Of a DNA stretch of 64,000 nucleotides, positions 48,836 through 58,420 are shown piece by piece. Made by a program: the position numbers and the translations under genes. Source of the DNA: Reichenbachiella faecimaris (lineage in GTDB: Bacteria; Bacteroidota; Bacteroidia; Cytophagales; Cyclobacteriaceae); contig NZ_FWYF01000003.1 of the NCBI RefSeq assembly GCF_900176375.1, forward strand, positions 744,001-808,000, written 5' to 3'. The first letter of the stretch is position 1. Each line of letters starts with the position of its first letter. Below the pieces are notes generated by a model. That model worked only from the letters and a program-made list of their open reading frames with translations. It was not told the DNA's origin and did not search any database.

Positions 48836-48873
48836 AAAACCTGTCAGGCAAAATATGAAGCCAGACAGGTTTT
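48836..48873 (-). terminator. Terminator of tig
   Basis: AAAACCTGTC and GACAGGTTTT with an inner GGC/GCC pair form the stem; A/T runs flank it. Confidence 0.8.
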
Positions 48874-48893
48874 CATGAAACAAGTTATGGTCT

Positions 48894-50213
48894 TTATGCT
48901 TTTTCTCTGTATTCGTCAGCAGTCACCTCTTTGGCCTTGATCGAGATGTTTGCTCTGATGTAAGCCATCACTTTGTCATTGAATACTTTTTCGTTCAATT
49001 TCATATAGTTCTGACCTTCTTCACCCTTCAAGTAATTGTCAGCAAATGAATCAATGTTTTGCTCCATAGCGTCGGACATACCCATAGAGCCAAATTGTAC
49101 TCTGATCATGTTTTTTGCCTCTTCTACTACTTCTTCGTGCTCCACTTTGATTTCACTATCCTTTGAGATTTTGTTTTTGATCAATGACCATTTCAAGTCA
49201 TTGGCGTACAAAGGATAGTCTTGATCAATTTGCTCTTTAGTCAAATTGTTCTTGTTAGATACTTCCAACCATTTCTTTAAGAACGTGTCAGGCAATTCCA
49301 TCTTCGTTTTCTCGATGAACTTGTCTCTGATTTTGAGTTCAGTGTATCCTTCAGTTTCTTTCACATAGTTTTCGCTTATCGAAACTTTGATCTTCTCTTT
49401 AAACTCTTCCACTGTCTTTACAGCATCTTTACCAAATGTCTTGTCGAATAGCTCTTGGTTTATTTCTGCTGGGGCAGTTCTGTTTACTTTCTTGACTTCG
49501 AACTTGACTTTGCCAGTCAAACCTTGATTTGTAGCTAGGAATGCATTTCTCTGATCTTCATTTTTGATGGCTTTGGCTGGATCAAACTCAATCACGTCGC
49601 CTGCCTTCTTGCCGATCATTTCCTTTTGCACTTTTTTCTCTACATGGTCGAAGTCAAGTAGTGTGCCTGCTGCATTTTCATCATCGCCTTCAATCACGAT
49701 TTTACCATATAGTGAATCGCCATCTTCAGAAACGTCTGGGTTGGTTGTTTCTCCAAACTGCTTTTGTAGGTTGGAGACCGTTTCTGCGATCAATTTATCC
49801 TCGATCTTGATAGAGAAAGTATCCACTTTTATTTTGCTGTCAACTTTCAGGTCGAATTCTGGCACGATCCCGATTTCGTATTCAAAGTCGAAGTCCTTAC
49901 TGTTTTCCCAATCCATGTTGGCCGCCTTTTCAGCGTTTGGCAATGGGTCTCCCAAGATTTGGATATCATTCTCTTTGATGTAATCCATCACCTTATGAGA
50001 CACCATATGGTTGATCTCATCTACAAGGATAGACTTGCCATACATTTTGTTGACCAGACTGTGAGGAACCTTTCCAGGACGGAACCCCTTGATCTGAGCT
50101 TTTTTGCTGTACTCCTTTAGTTTTTCTTCAACTTTGGGTTGATAATCAGCCTCCTTTAAATTAATTTTAATAAGAGCCTCTGTTTTCGAAATTTGATCTA
50201 ATTGAACGTCCAA
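48894..50213 (-). CDS. tig: Trigger factor chaperone
   Basis: 439 residues. The ribosome-binding loop GFRPGKVP is at about residue 43-50, followed by the FKBP-like middle domain and a helical C-terminal arm domain. It holds nascent chains at the ribosome exit. The middle domain is divergent, as usual in Bacteroidota. Confidence 0.93.
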   Translation of the reverse strand: MDVQLDQISKTEALIKINLKEADYQPKVEEKLKEYSKKAQIKGFRPGKVPHSLVNKMYGKSILVDEINHMVSHKVMDYIKENDIQILGDPLPNAEKAANMDWENSKDFDFEYEIGIVPEFDLKVDSKIKVDTFSIKIEDKLIAETVSNLQKQFGETTNPDVSEDGDSLYGKIVIEGDDENAAGTLLDFDHVEKKVQKEMIGKKAGDVIEFDPAKAIKNEDQRNAFLATNQGLTGKVKFEVKKVNRTAPAEINQELFDKTFGKDAVKTVEEFKEKIKVSISENYVKETEGYTELKIRDKFIEKTKMELPDTFLKKWLEVSNKNNLTKEQIDQDYPLYANDLKWSLIKNKISKDSEIKVEHEEVVEEAKNMIRVQFGSMGMSDAMEQNIDSFADNYLKGEEGQNYMKLNEKVFNDKVMAYIRANISIKAKEVTADEYREKA

Positions 50214-50250
50214 GATTGTGATCTTTTATGGTATGAATTCAAAAAATTAA

Positions 50251-50288
50251 AAACCCTCTTTCCTGAATATTCACAAGAAAGAGGGTGT
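50251..50288 (-). terminator. Terminator of tRNA-Leu
   Basis: AAACCCTCTTTC pairs with GAAAGAGGGTGTT; read on the minus strand it ends in a long T run. Confidence 0.85.
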
Positions 50289-50295
50289 TTGTTTG

Positions 50296-50377
50296 TGCGG
50301 ATGGAGGGACTCGAACCCCCATGCCTCGCGGCGCTAGATCCTAAGTCTAGTGCGTCTACCAATTTCGCCACATCCGC
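50296..50377 (-). tRNA. tRNA-Leu (anticodon UAG)
   Basis: An 82-base cloverleaf on the minus strand. Acceptor GCGGATG/CATCCGC with A discriminator, D-loop AAATTGGTAGAC, anticodon loop CTTAGGA, long variable arm and T-loop GGTTCGAGTCC. The long variable arm and TAG anticodon make it Leu. CCA is not encoded. Confidence 0.95.
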
Positions 50378-50533
50378 ATGCGTGAAATTTTTGGAAGTGC
50401 AAAGCTAAAGAGATAATTCAATTTGACAATAGGTGACCGAAAATATTTTTTTGTTTTTTTCAATCGCGAAAATGAGGCTGTTTGAGATTAAATTTGCTTA
50501 GTGATTTATTTACCATGAAACCTGGATCAAAGG

Positions 50534-52768
50534 ATGGATACAACAGTGATGATTGACGAAGAGGAAGAGAAGAAGGAGATCATTCGTCGCTATCGAAAGC
50601 TGCTCCGTCATGCCAAACCCTTTCTAAAAGATAATGATGCCAAGGAAATAAAGAAGGCGTTCTATATTTCCGTGGAAGCGCATAAGGGCATGCGCAGAAA
50701 ATCGGGAGAGCCTTATATTTATCATCCATTGGAAGTGGCGGATATCTGTGTCAACGAAATAGGACTAGGTACTACTTCTATCATTTCTGCACTGCTTCAT
50801 GATGTAGTCGAAGACACAGATTGGGAACTGGAGGATATTGACCGTGAATTTGGCCCTAAGATCATGCGGATCATTGACGGGCTCACCAAGATATCTGGAG
50901 TGCCTGGAGAAAGTGTATCTGAGCAAGCAGAGAACTTTCGTAAAATGCTGCTCACTTTGTCGAGTGATACGCGTGTGATTCTTATCAAACTGGCTGATCG
51001 TTTGCACAACATGCGTACGCTAGAAAGTATGCCACGTCATAAGCAGTTGAAGATTGCTTCTGAAACTTTCTACCTATATGCACCACTGGCGCACCGTCTT
51101 GGACTTTATGCGATCAAGACGGAGTTGGAAGATCTCTCTATGAAATATAGAGAAGCTGATGACTATAATGCCATTGCAGAGAAAATTGAGGAGTCTAGAG
51201 ACGATCGTAATAAGTTTATTAGAAATTTCATCCGCCCAATTCAAAAGTCAATCAATGATCAGGGTTATGCTGTGGAGGTAAAAGGACGAACCAAGTCAAT
51301 TTATTCGATAGCCCAAAAGATGAAGAAACAAGACATCCCATTTGAAGAGGTCTTTGATTTGTTTGCTATTCGGATCATTATAGATACAGATATAGAAAAA
51401 GAAAAAGCGGCCTGTTGGCATGTATATTCTATTGTTACTGACTTCTATCAGCCTAACCCTGATAGATTAAGAGATTGGGTAAGTATCCCAAAAGCCAATG
51501 GTTATGAATCATTGCATACGACTGTGATGACCAAAAAAGGCCAATGGGTAGAAGTGCAAATTCGTACGCGACGTATGGATGACATTGCTGAGAAAGGCTA
51601 TGCAGCACACTGGAAATACAAGGATGGGTCTGCAAAAGAAAACGAATCTGCACTGGATACATGGATCAACCGCGTACGTGAATCTCTGGAGCAGAATGAC
51701 ATCTCAGCCATTGAATTTGTAGATGATTTCAGATCAAATCTATTTTTGGAGGAGGTCTATGCGTTTACCCCAATGGGTCGACTGATCACTTTGCCAAATG
51801 GATCCACAGCTTTGGATTTTGCCTTTGATGTACATTCAGAGGTAGGGGCAGGATGCATTGGTGCCAAGATCAATCATAAACTGGTACCAATTAACACCAA
51901 GCTTAAAAATGGTGACCAGGTAGAAATCCTCACCTCTTCCAAACAGAAGCCAAAGGAAGATTGGCTACGATTTGTAGTGAGTTCTAAGGCTAAGTCTGGC
52001 ATCAAAGACTTTTTGAAAGAAGAAAAGAAAAAGGCGGCCTTTGAGGGAAAACAGATTGTGATTCGAAAACTCAAGCAGATCAAGCTTTCGCTTAATAATG
52101 AGACCATCAATAGGTTGGTGGCCTATTTTGGAGCAAAAAGCCCATTGGATTTCTTCTATGCAGTAGGTACAGAGAAAATAGACTCCAAAGACATCAAGAA
52201 GATCAGTGAGATCAAGAAGGAAACTCCCAAGAAGCCAAAACGAGGCAAGTGGGAAAGTGCTGAGGATGTCAAGAAGACCATCAAGCAAGTGCACAATACT
52301 GGTACGGCAGACATGCTCCTTATAGGAGAGGATATGGATGTGGTAGATTATAAATTTGCCAATTGCTGTAAACCTATCCCAGGAGATGACGTTTTTGGAT
52401 TTGTGACCGTGAGCGAAGGAATTAAGATTCATAGAACTTCTTGCCCGAATGCCACAGAGTTGATGTCCAATTATGGTTACCGCATCATCAAAGCTAAATG
52501 GACCTCTCAGCAGCAGATCGCTTTCTTGGCGGGAATAAAAGTGATAGGTACGGATCGAATAGGTATGGTGAATGATATTACTTCCATCATATCTACAGAT
52601 TTGAAAGTGAATATGCGATCATTGACAATAGATACAGATCATGGTATTTTTGAAGGCAATATTTCTGTGTATGTGGATGATACAAGTCACCTAAATACCA
52701 TGCTGGATAAGTTGAAAAATGTAGAAGGAATAGAAAGTGTGAGTCGCTTTGACTTATATGATAAATAA
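50534..52768 (+). CDS. RelA/SpoT family (p)ppGpp synthetase/hydrolase
   Basis: 744 residues. HD hydrolase domain (LLHDVVEDTDW near residue 85-95, then LADRLHNMRTL), synthetase domain (KTKSIYSIAQKMKKQ pieces, ESLHTTVM), TGS domain (VYAFTPMGRLITLPNGSTALDFAF in part), CNCKPIPGD-like (ANCCKPIPGD) and ACT domain at the end. Intact HD and synthetase motifs suggest a bifunctional Rel/SpoT. A TAAATTTG (-7-like) element lies at 50489. Confidence 0.93.
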   Translation: MDTTVMIDEEEEKKEIIRRYRKLLRHAKPFLKDNDAKEIKKAFYISVEAHKGMRRKSGEPYIYHPLEVADICVNEIGLGTTSIISALLHDVVEDTDWELEDIDREFGPKIMRIIDGLTKISGVPGESVSEQAENFRKMLLTLSSDTRVILIKLADRLHNMRTLESMPRHKQLKIASETFYLYAPLAHRLGLYAIKTELEDLSMKYREADDYNAIAEKIEESRDDRNKFIRNFIRPIQKSINDQGYAVEVKGRTKSIYSIAQKMKKQDIPFEEVFDLFAIRIIIDTDIEKEKAACWHVYSIVTDFYQPNPDRLRDWVSIPKANGYESLHTTVMTKKGQWVEVQIRTRRMDDIAEKGYAAHWKYKDGSAKENESALDTWINRVRESLEQNDISAIEFVDDFRSNLFLEEVYAFTPMGRLITLPNGSTALDFAFDVHSEVGAGCIGAKINHKLVPINTKLKNGDQVEILTSSKQKPKEDWLRFVVSSKAKSGIKDFLKEEKKKAAFEGKQIVIRKLKQIKLSLNNETINRLVAYFGAKSPLDFFYAVGTEKIDSKDIKKISEIKKETPKKPKRGKWESAEDVKKTIKQVHNTGTADMLLIGEDMDVVDYKFANCCKPIPGDDVFGFVTVSEGIKIHRTSCPNATELMSNYGYRIIKAKWTSQQQIAFLAGIKVIGTDRIGMVNDITSIISTDLKVNMRSLTIDTDHGIFEGNISVYVDDTSHLNTMLDKLKNVEGIESVSRFDLYDK

Positions 52769-52792
52769 TATCTTTAATAGGCTATATTTGCC

Positions 52793-52800
52793 CGCGGAAA
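52793..52800 (+). promoter_or_regulatory. -7 promoter element of the Fur-family gene
   Basis: TATATTTG matches TAnnTTTG; the start codon is 28 bases downstream. No matching -33 TTTG at 20 bases. Confidence 0.4.
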
Positions 52801-52828
52801 AACAACCGTGCTTTAGAAAGTTCAAGTA

Positions 52829-53299
52829 GTGAGCGAAATCAAACATCATATCGATCCTAAGACCAAGATTTACGATGAGGTAAAAAATATTTTTACCGAG
52901 TTTTTAGAATCCAAATCTTTACGCAAGACACCTGAACGTTATGCGATTCTTGAGGAGATTTATAGCAAATCTGGACATTTTGATGTGGAGACTTTATACA
53001 TCAGTATGAAGAACAAAAACTACCGTGTGAGTCGGGCTACTGTGTATAACTCCCTGGATTTGTTGGTAGAATGTAATTTGGTTACCAGACATCAGTTTGG
53101 TCAGAATTTGGCTCAATACGAGAAATCTTATGGTTTCAGACAGCACGATCACATATTGATGGCGGGAAGCGGGAAAGTGTTGGAGTTTTGCGATCCGCGA
53201 ATCCAAAATATCAAACAAACTCTTGAGGATATGTTTGATATTGACATTACCCATCATTCGTTGTATTTCTTTGCAAAAGAAAAAACTGACAAAAAGTAA
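52829..53299 (+). CDS. Fur family transcriptional regulator
   Basis: 156 residues from a GTG start. HTH region ([33 protein letters not shown]) and the metal-binding end [20 protein letters not shown]. The CxxC zinc motif of many Fur proteins is absent. It may sense iron, zinc or peroxide; the class cannot be told. It is followed closely by a STAS gene and purA. Confidence 0.88.
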   Translation: MSEIKHHIDPKTKIYDEVKNIFTEFLESKSLRKTPERYAILEEIYSKSGHFDVETLYISMKNKNYRVSRATVYNSLDLLVECNLVTRHQFGQNLAQYEKSYGFRQHDHILMAGSGKVLEFCDPRIQNIKQTLEDMFDIDITHHSLYFFAKEKTDKK

Positions 53300-53313
53300 A
53301 TAATACTCACCCT

Positions 53314-53655
53314 ATGAATTACAAAATAAATCACGAAGGTGACCTGGTGTTCATTAATTTCGAAGGCGACCTCATTGGCGAGGAAAACGGTCCTGAGATT
53401 ATTGAAGCTGTAAACGATACATTAAGCAACAACATCATTAAATGCGCAGTGGATATCTCTGAAGTGAGATATATCAACAGTAGTGGCATTGGTGTTTTAA
53501 TCACAATCCTGACCAAGTTTAGAAATAAAGGTGGTGAAGTGGTTATTGTGAACCCATCCGAACATGTTAAAAAACTATTGGCGATCACTAAACTCAATGC
53601 AATTTTCACGATTGTGGATAGTATAGCCGAAGCGAAAGAAGAACTAAATAAATAA
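53314..53655 (+). CDS. STAS domain anti-anti-sigma-factor-like protein
   Basis: 113 residues with YINSSGIGVLITILTKF, the phosphorylatable Ser loop of SpoIIAA-type proteins. A cognate anti-sigma kinase is not in the window. It lies 14 bases after the Fur-family gene and 7 before purA. Confidence 0.85.
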   Translation: MNYKINHEGDLVFINFEGDLIGEENGPEIIEAVNDTLSNNIIKCAVDISEVRYINSSGIGVLITILTKFRNKGGEVVIVNPSEHVKKLLAITKLNAIFTIVDSIAEAKEELNK

Positions 53656-53662
53656 TTACCAC

Positions 53663-54931
53663 ATGTCTGTAGATGTATTGCTTGGACTTCAATGGGGAGA
53701 TGAAGGAAAAGGTAAAATTGTAGATTATCTCACTCCAAAATATAATGTAATTGCTAGATTCCAGGGAGGACCCAATGCGGGCCACACTTTAAAATTTGGT
53801 GATACCAAACACGTGTTGCACCAGATCCCTTCTGGTATTTTTCATAAAGGTGCTGAAAATGTAATCGGCAATGGCGTGGTGCTCGACCCAGCCATTTTCA
53901 AGAAAGAAATTCTGGCTTTAGAGCAATTCGAAAATTACGATAAAAACAGCCTTTTGATTTCCAAGAAAGTGCAGTTGATCCTGCCCACTCACAGAATCTT
54001 GGATGGTGCGTATGAAAATGCGAAAGGCGACAAAAAGATTGGCTCTACCCTAAAAGGTATCGGCCCAACTTACGAAGATAAAATCTCCAGAGTAGGGTTG
54101 AGAGCAGGAGATATTCTGAATTCTGATTTTGATGTCAAATATAGGGCACTAAAGCAGCGTCATTTGGATATTCTGTCCAGATATGATTTCCTATTTGAAT
54201 TGGATGAACTCGAGGCTGCTTTCTTCGAAGGTGTAGCGTTCTTGAAGACATTCCAATTGATAGACAGTGAATATCACTTGAATAAGAAATTGGCTGATGG
54301 TCAGTCAATATTGGCTGAAGGTGCGCAAGGATCTTTGCTAGATATTGATTTTGGGAGTTACCCATTTGTGACCAGCTCTAATACCACTACTGCAGCAGCA
54401 TGTACTGGATTAGGCGTAGCAGTCAACAAAATCGGCGAAGTATTTGGTGTGTTCAAAGCGTACTGTACGCGAGTAGGCAGTGGCCCTTTTCCTACAGAAT
54501 TACACGATGAAACTGGCGAATTGCTTAGAAAAAATGGCGGTGAGTTTGGTGCGACTACAGGTCGTCCAAGAAGATGTGGGTGGTTGGATTTGCCAGCATT
54601 GAAGTATGCCATCATGGTCAATGGTGCTACGCGTCTGTACATGATGAAAGCAGACGTACTTTCTGGGTTTGACACCATTCAGGTGTGTACTTCATACAAA
54701 GACGCTGATGGGAATCTTACAGATCAAATGCCTTACGAATTGAATGAAGAAACTGTGACGCCAGTGTACGAATCGTTCGAAGGCTGGTCAGAGGATTTAA
54801 CGGAGGTTTCGTCTTACCATGATCTGCCTGCTTCTTTAAAATCTTATGTAGAATTTATCGAAAAGCATGTAGGCTTGCCGATCGACATTGTATCTGTAGG
54901 GCCTGATAGAAAGCAGACTTTGTTGAAATAG
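53663..54931 (+). CDS. purA: Adenylosuccinate synthetase
   Basis: 422 residues. GTP loop WGDEGKGK at residues 11-18, GGPNAGHT, GIGPTYEDK and TTTGRPRRCGW-like GATTGRPRRCGWLD. Joins IMP and aspartate in AMP synthesis. It closes a tight three-gene cluster with a terminator after it. Confidence 0.95.
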   Translation: MSVDVLLGLQWGDEGKGKIVDYLTPKYNVIARFQGGPNAGHTLKFGDTKHVLHQIPSGIFHKGAENVIGNGVVLDPAIFKKEILALEQFENYDKNSLLISKKVQLILPTHRILDGAYENAKGDKKIGSTLKGIGPTYEDKISRVGLRAGDILNSDFDVKYRALKQRHLDILSRYDFLFELDELEAAFFEGVAFLKTFQLIDSEYHLNKKLADGQSILAEGAQGSLLDIDFGSYPFVTSSNTTTAAACTGLGVAVNKIGEVFGVFKAYCTRVGSGPFPTELHDETGELLRKNGGEFGATTGRPRRCGWLDLPALKYAIMVNGATRLYMMKADVLSGFDTIQVCTSYKDADGNLTDQMPYELNEETVTPVYESFEGWSEDLTEVSSYHDLPASLKSYVEFIEKHVGLPIDIVSVGPDRKQTLLK

Positions 54932-54959
54932 TACGAACCAGTCTCGTTCTAGAAAATAC

Positions 54960-54990
54960 AAACCAGATGGGGTAACTCATCTGGTTTTTT
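54960..54990 (+). terminator. Terminator of purA
   Basis: AACCAGATG pairs with CATCTGGTT, followed by a T run. Confidence 0.85.
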
Positions 54991-55082
54991 TGTATGATTA
55001 AACCTACAAAGCTTTAAAAACCTTATAGGTTTAATGTCCAAAACCTAACAAAATTTCCCTTTTGTAAAATATACCCAACCCT

Positions 55083-55112
55083 TTTGAAATAAAGCTAGTC
55101 CCTGTGAGGGGT
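55083..55112 (+). promoter_or_regulatory. Putative operator shared with the mutarotase operon
   Basis: TTTGAAATAAAGCTAGTCCC followed by GGGGT aligns with 6153-6183. It lies 67-96 bases before the GH30 start. Confidence 0.4.
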
Positions 55113-55178
55113 CTAAAAACTCTATTTTCGATGATTAATCATTGGGATTGGTTTCCCTATACCAAAGAATTCATAATC

Positions 55179-56660
55179 ATGAGAAATAAGATATACGCAG
55201 CCATCTTGATAAGTGCAGGGCTGATGAGCTGTCAGCCAGAGAAAAAAGCAGAGACCTTGGAGGCTTCATTGACTGAGCCTGCTTTCACCACGGCAGGCAA
55301 GCAAATGATCGTTTATACGACAGCTAGTAATTCAGATCTGAGACTGACTCAGACAGAGACGACGACTTTTGCTGAAGGCAAACAGCCTATTGAAAGTGAG
55401 ATATCAATATTCGTAAACCCCAAGAAAACCTATCAGAAACTGATGGGAATAGGTGGTGCAATCACAGACGCCTCTGCCGAGACCTTTGATAAACTACCTG
55501 CTGATAAACAAGAGGAGTTGATGGCCGCCTATTTCGACGAGAAGGATGGTATTGGTTATTCTTTGACCAGAACACATATCCACAGCTGTGATTTTAGTAG
55601 CGGCAGCTATACCTACATTGAGGAAGATGACACGGAGTTGAAAACATTTGACATCTCTAAAGATTTTGAGCATCGTATCCCAATGATCAAAAGAGCGATA
55701 GCACAAGCAGGAGGAGAGCTGTTGCTTTATGTGTCTCCCTGGAGTCCACCTGCCTTTATGAAAGGGAAAAAGGACATGCTCAAAGGGGGTAAGCTCTTGC
55801 CTGAGTATAGAGATGCCTGGGCTACTTATTACACCAAGTTCATCAAAGCCTACGAAAAGGAAGGCATGCCGATTTGGGGTATCACCATCCAAAATGAGCC
55901 GATGGCCACGCAAACCTGGGAATCGTGTATTTATACAGCTCAAGACGAAAGGGATTTCTTAAGAGATCACTTGGGGCCGATCATGAAAAAAGAAGGGTTG
56001 GGCGATAAAAAAATTGTGGTGTGGGATCACAACCGTGATCTGATTGCCAACAGAGCCAATACCATTTTTGGTGATCCTGAAGCTGCTAAATATGCCTGGG
56101 GCATTGGTTTTCATTGGTATGAAACCTGGACAGGGGCAGAGCCAAATTTCAATAATCTGGACAATGTACAAGAAAGTTATCCAACCAAGAATCTACTATT
56201 TACTGAAGGATGTAATGAAAGATTTGACCAAGCAAAGTATCAGCACTGGCCACATGCCGAGCGCTATGGGCGATCTATGATTAATGATTTCAACCAAGGC
56301 ACAGTAGGTTGGACGGATTGGAATATTCTGTTGGATCAGACAGGTGGGCCAAATCACGTGGGCAATTATTGTTTTGCGCCAATTCATGCAGATACGAATA
56401 CTGGAGAATTGATTTATACACCTTCATATTATTACATTGGCCACTTTTCTAAGTTCATCAAGCCTGATGCGGCCAGAGTAAGTACAGCCAGTAGCAGAAG
56501 TCAGTTATTAAGCACTTCCTTTTTGAATGTAGATGGTACCTTAGCCACTGTAGTGATGAATCCAGGAGATGACCCCATCAGCTACAATCTATTTATAGAT
56601 AGGCAGGTGGTGAAATTGGATATTCCTGCTCATGCCATGCAAACCTTAATTACGAAATAA
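55179..56660 (+). CDS. Glycoside hydrolase family 30 lipoprotein
   Basis: 493 residues from the ATG at 55179, which gives a leader ending GLMSC; the frame opens at 55104 without a leader. Catalytic Glu pair: TIQNEP (about residue 239) and LLFTEGCNER (about residue 343), in a TIM barrel with a side beta domain. GH30 covers glucosylceramidases, beta-1,6-glucanases and related enzymes. The position beside sugar-regulated loci suggests glucan use, not ceramide. Confidence 0.9.
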   Translation: MRNKIYAAILISAGLMSCQPEKKAETLEASLTEPAFTTAGKQMIVYTTASNSDLRLTQTETTTFAEGKQPIESEISIFVNPKKTYQKLMGIGGAITDASAETFDKLPADKQEELMAAYFDEKDGIGYSLTRTHIHSCDFSSGSYTYIEEDDTELKTFDISKDFEHRIPMIKRAIAQAGGELLLYVSPWSPPAFMKGKKDMLKGGKLLPEYRDAWATYYTKFIKAYEKEGMPIWGITIQNEPMATQTWESCIYTAQDERDFLRDHLGPIMKKEGLGDKKIVVWDHNRDLIANRANTIFGDPEAAKYAWGIGFHWYETWTGAEPNFNNLDNVQESYPTKNLLFTEGCNERFDQAKYQHWPHAERYGRSMINDFNQGTVGWTDWNILLDQTGGPNHVGNYCFAPIHADTNTGELIYTPSYYYIGHFSKFIKPDAARVSTASSRSQLLSTSFLNVDGTLATVVMNPGDDPISYNLFIDRQVVKLDIPAHAMQTLITK

Positions 56661-57113
56661 ATGAAACGTTTTGTTTTTGTACTTTTCTGTGCTCTTGGTG
56701 CTTGCGTACCAGAGCAGAAAAGTACTTCTAATCAGCGAAGCCCTATTGAAGGCACATGGCAGCTACTTTCCGCTCAGAATATCACTGGAGCAGACACTGT
56801 GTTTACAGATTATACAGTAGGAATGAAAGGGATCAAAATGATCAACCAAAACTACTTCGCGTTCTTTCAGCATGACCTGAACAAGGGCACGGACAGTTTA
56901 GCCAAATTCTCAGCTGGAAGTGGCTCGTACACGTATGAAAACGGCCACTACATAGAAAATTTGGCGTACTGCACGGGACGACAATGGGAGGGCAATACTT
57001 TTGAATTTGAGTTGATGATAACTGGTGATACCTTGGTTCAGGAGGGTAGAGAAAAATTAGACGATCTCGGGATCGATCATGTGATCAGAGAGATTTACGT
57101 TAGGCTCAAATAA
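56661..57113 (+). CDS. Small lipoprotein, lipocalin-like
   Basis: 150 residues. Leader ending ALGAC, then a GTWQLLSAQNI pattern and beta-rich sequence typical of lipocalin-like DUFs. It follows the GH30 stop directly, so it is in one operon. The role is unknown. Confidence 0.7.
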   Translation: MKRFVFVLFCALGACVPEQKSTSNQRSPIEGTWQLLSAQNITGADTVFTDYTVGMKGIKMINQNYFAFFQHDLNKGTDSLAKFSAGSGSYTYENGHYIENLAYCTGRQWEGNTFEFELMITGDTLVQEGREKLDDLGIDHVIREIYVRLK

Positions 57114-57131
57114 AAACCAAAAAAGCATACT

Positions 57132-57183
57132 ATTCACACTAGTGGGCATGTACAAGTGACTGATGCATGCCCAAATTGTGAAT
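57132..57183 (+). terminator. Imperfect hairpin after the GH30 operon
   Basis: ATTCACA plus GGGCATG pair with CATGCCC plus TGTGAAT around a bulge (57132-57150 with 57166-57183). Confidence 0.45.
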
Positions 57184-57349
57184 GGTAGATTGATTAACAA
57201 CCCCTAATTTCAGGCAAAGTGCGGCAACCCTTATCTGCTTGTATTACCCGTTGAGTCTTTACTTTACTGAAAGTAAGCCCACCATTTGTGCGTAGTCGAG
57301 ATGCTACATGTACAGACTGGCTAAGATCAAAACCATCACAGACTGCAAT

Positions 57350-58231
57350 TTATCCCACCAAACTCACAAACTTCTTAATCAATTCATTTGTGGTGCCCTC
57401 TTTCCAAATCAGGGAGAGATAAGTAATCTGCTTGACGTTCTTTAGTTCTATGAATTTGATATCAAGATCAAAGCCATGCTTCAAGGAAGTGGGGACGATA
57501 GCTATACCGAGTCCATTTTCTACCAATCGGAAGATCGTATTGGCATGCACAGACTTGTGGGAGATTTTGGGGGCAAAGCCATGATCGTCGAAAATGCTCA
57601 TCACTTTATTGTAATACGTACGACTATAATCACTGGAAAATAGAATGAAGTTGTCCTGAGCGAACTGACTTAAGTCTTTGAAATTGTCTTCATTGATGTG
57701 GTGGTGCTTGGGCAAGACAATGGAGAAATTGTCCTTAAAGATCTGACGAGAAGCTATACCCTCAGGAGCCTGCTTAGCTCGAATAAACCCAATATCCAAT
57801 TTGTTATGTTCTATAGCGAAAATCTGGTCTTCATTGCTCATCTCTTCTAGACTGGTATGGATTTTCGGAAATTGTTCATTCAACTTCAAAAGGAGATGAG
57901 GGATCACTGCTTGCATGGCGGAGCCTACAAACCCGATATTCAATTCCCCTTCTTCACCTTTATCAATGAGTTTGATGGAGCGTTTGATAGACTCTAGTTG
58001 ATTCAAGAGATTCGAACTTTCATCATAGAGATAGCGTCCTGCATCCGTGAGCTCCACTTGGCGTTTGTTTCTGATAAAGAGTTGCACGCCCAATTCGTCT
58101 TCCAATTGCTTGATCTGCCTACTCAATCCAGGCTGAGTAATAAAAAGCCTTTCTGATGCCTTTCGAAAATGCAACTCCTGAGCCACTATCATGAAATAGC
58201 GCAGGTGTCTGAATTCTATTTGATTACTCAT
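57350..58231 (-). CDS. LysR family transcriptional regulator
   Basis: 293 residues from the ATG at 58231. HTH FRKASERLFITQPGLSRQIKQLE near residues 22-44, then the periplasmic-binding-type effector domain. It is divergent from hutH by 190 bases, the usual arrangement for control of the neighbouring operon. Confidence 0.88.
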   Translation of the reverse strand: MSNQIEFRHLRYFMIVAQELHFRKASERLFITQPGLSRQIKQLEDELGVQLFIRNKRQVELTDAGRYLYDESSNLLNQLESIKRSIKLIDKGEEGELNIGFVGSAMQAVIPHLLLKLNEQFPKIHTSLEEMSNEDQIFAIEHNKLDIGFIRAKQAPEGIASRQIFKDNFSIVLPKHHHINEDNFKDLSQFAQDNFILFSSDYSRTYYNKVMSIFDDHGFAPKISHKSVHANTIFRLVENGLGIAIVPTSLKHGFDLDIKFIELKNVKQITYLSLIWKEGTTNELIKKFVSLVG

Positions 58232-58420
58232 TGTTATCAATCATTGATCTACAAAGTATTTTCAGGTATCAAAATTAGCATTTAATATTGTTCTTGAATG
58301 AAAAGCAAAGACTTTTTCAATCAAGAGCAAGACACAAATGGTCAGACTTAGGCATTTGAAGCCTCTTCAAACTTTGTGTGAGTGTTCAAACAACAACCCA
58401 TTTTGATAAACAACAAGAGT

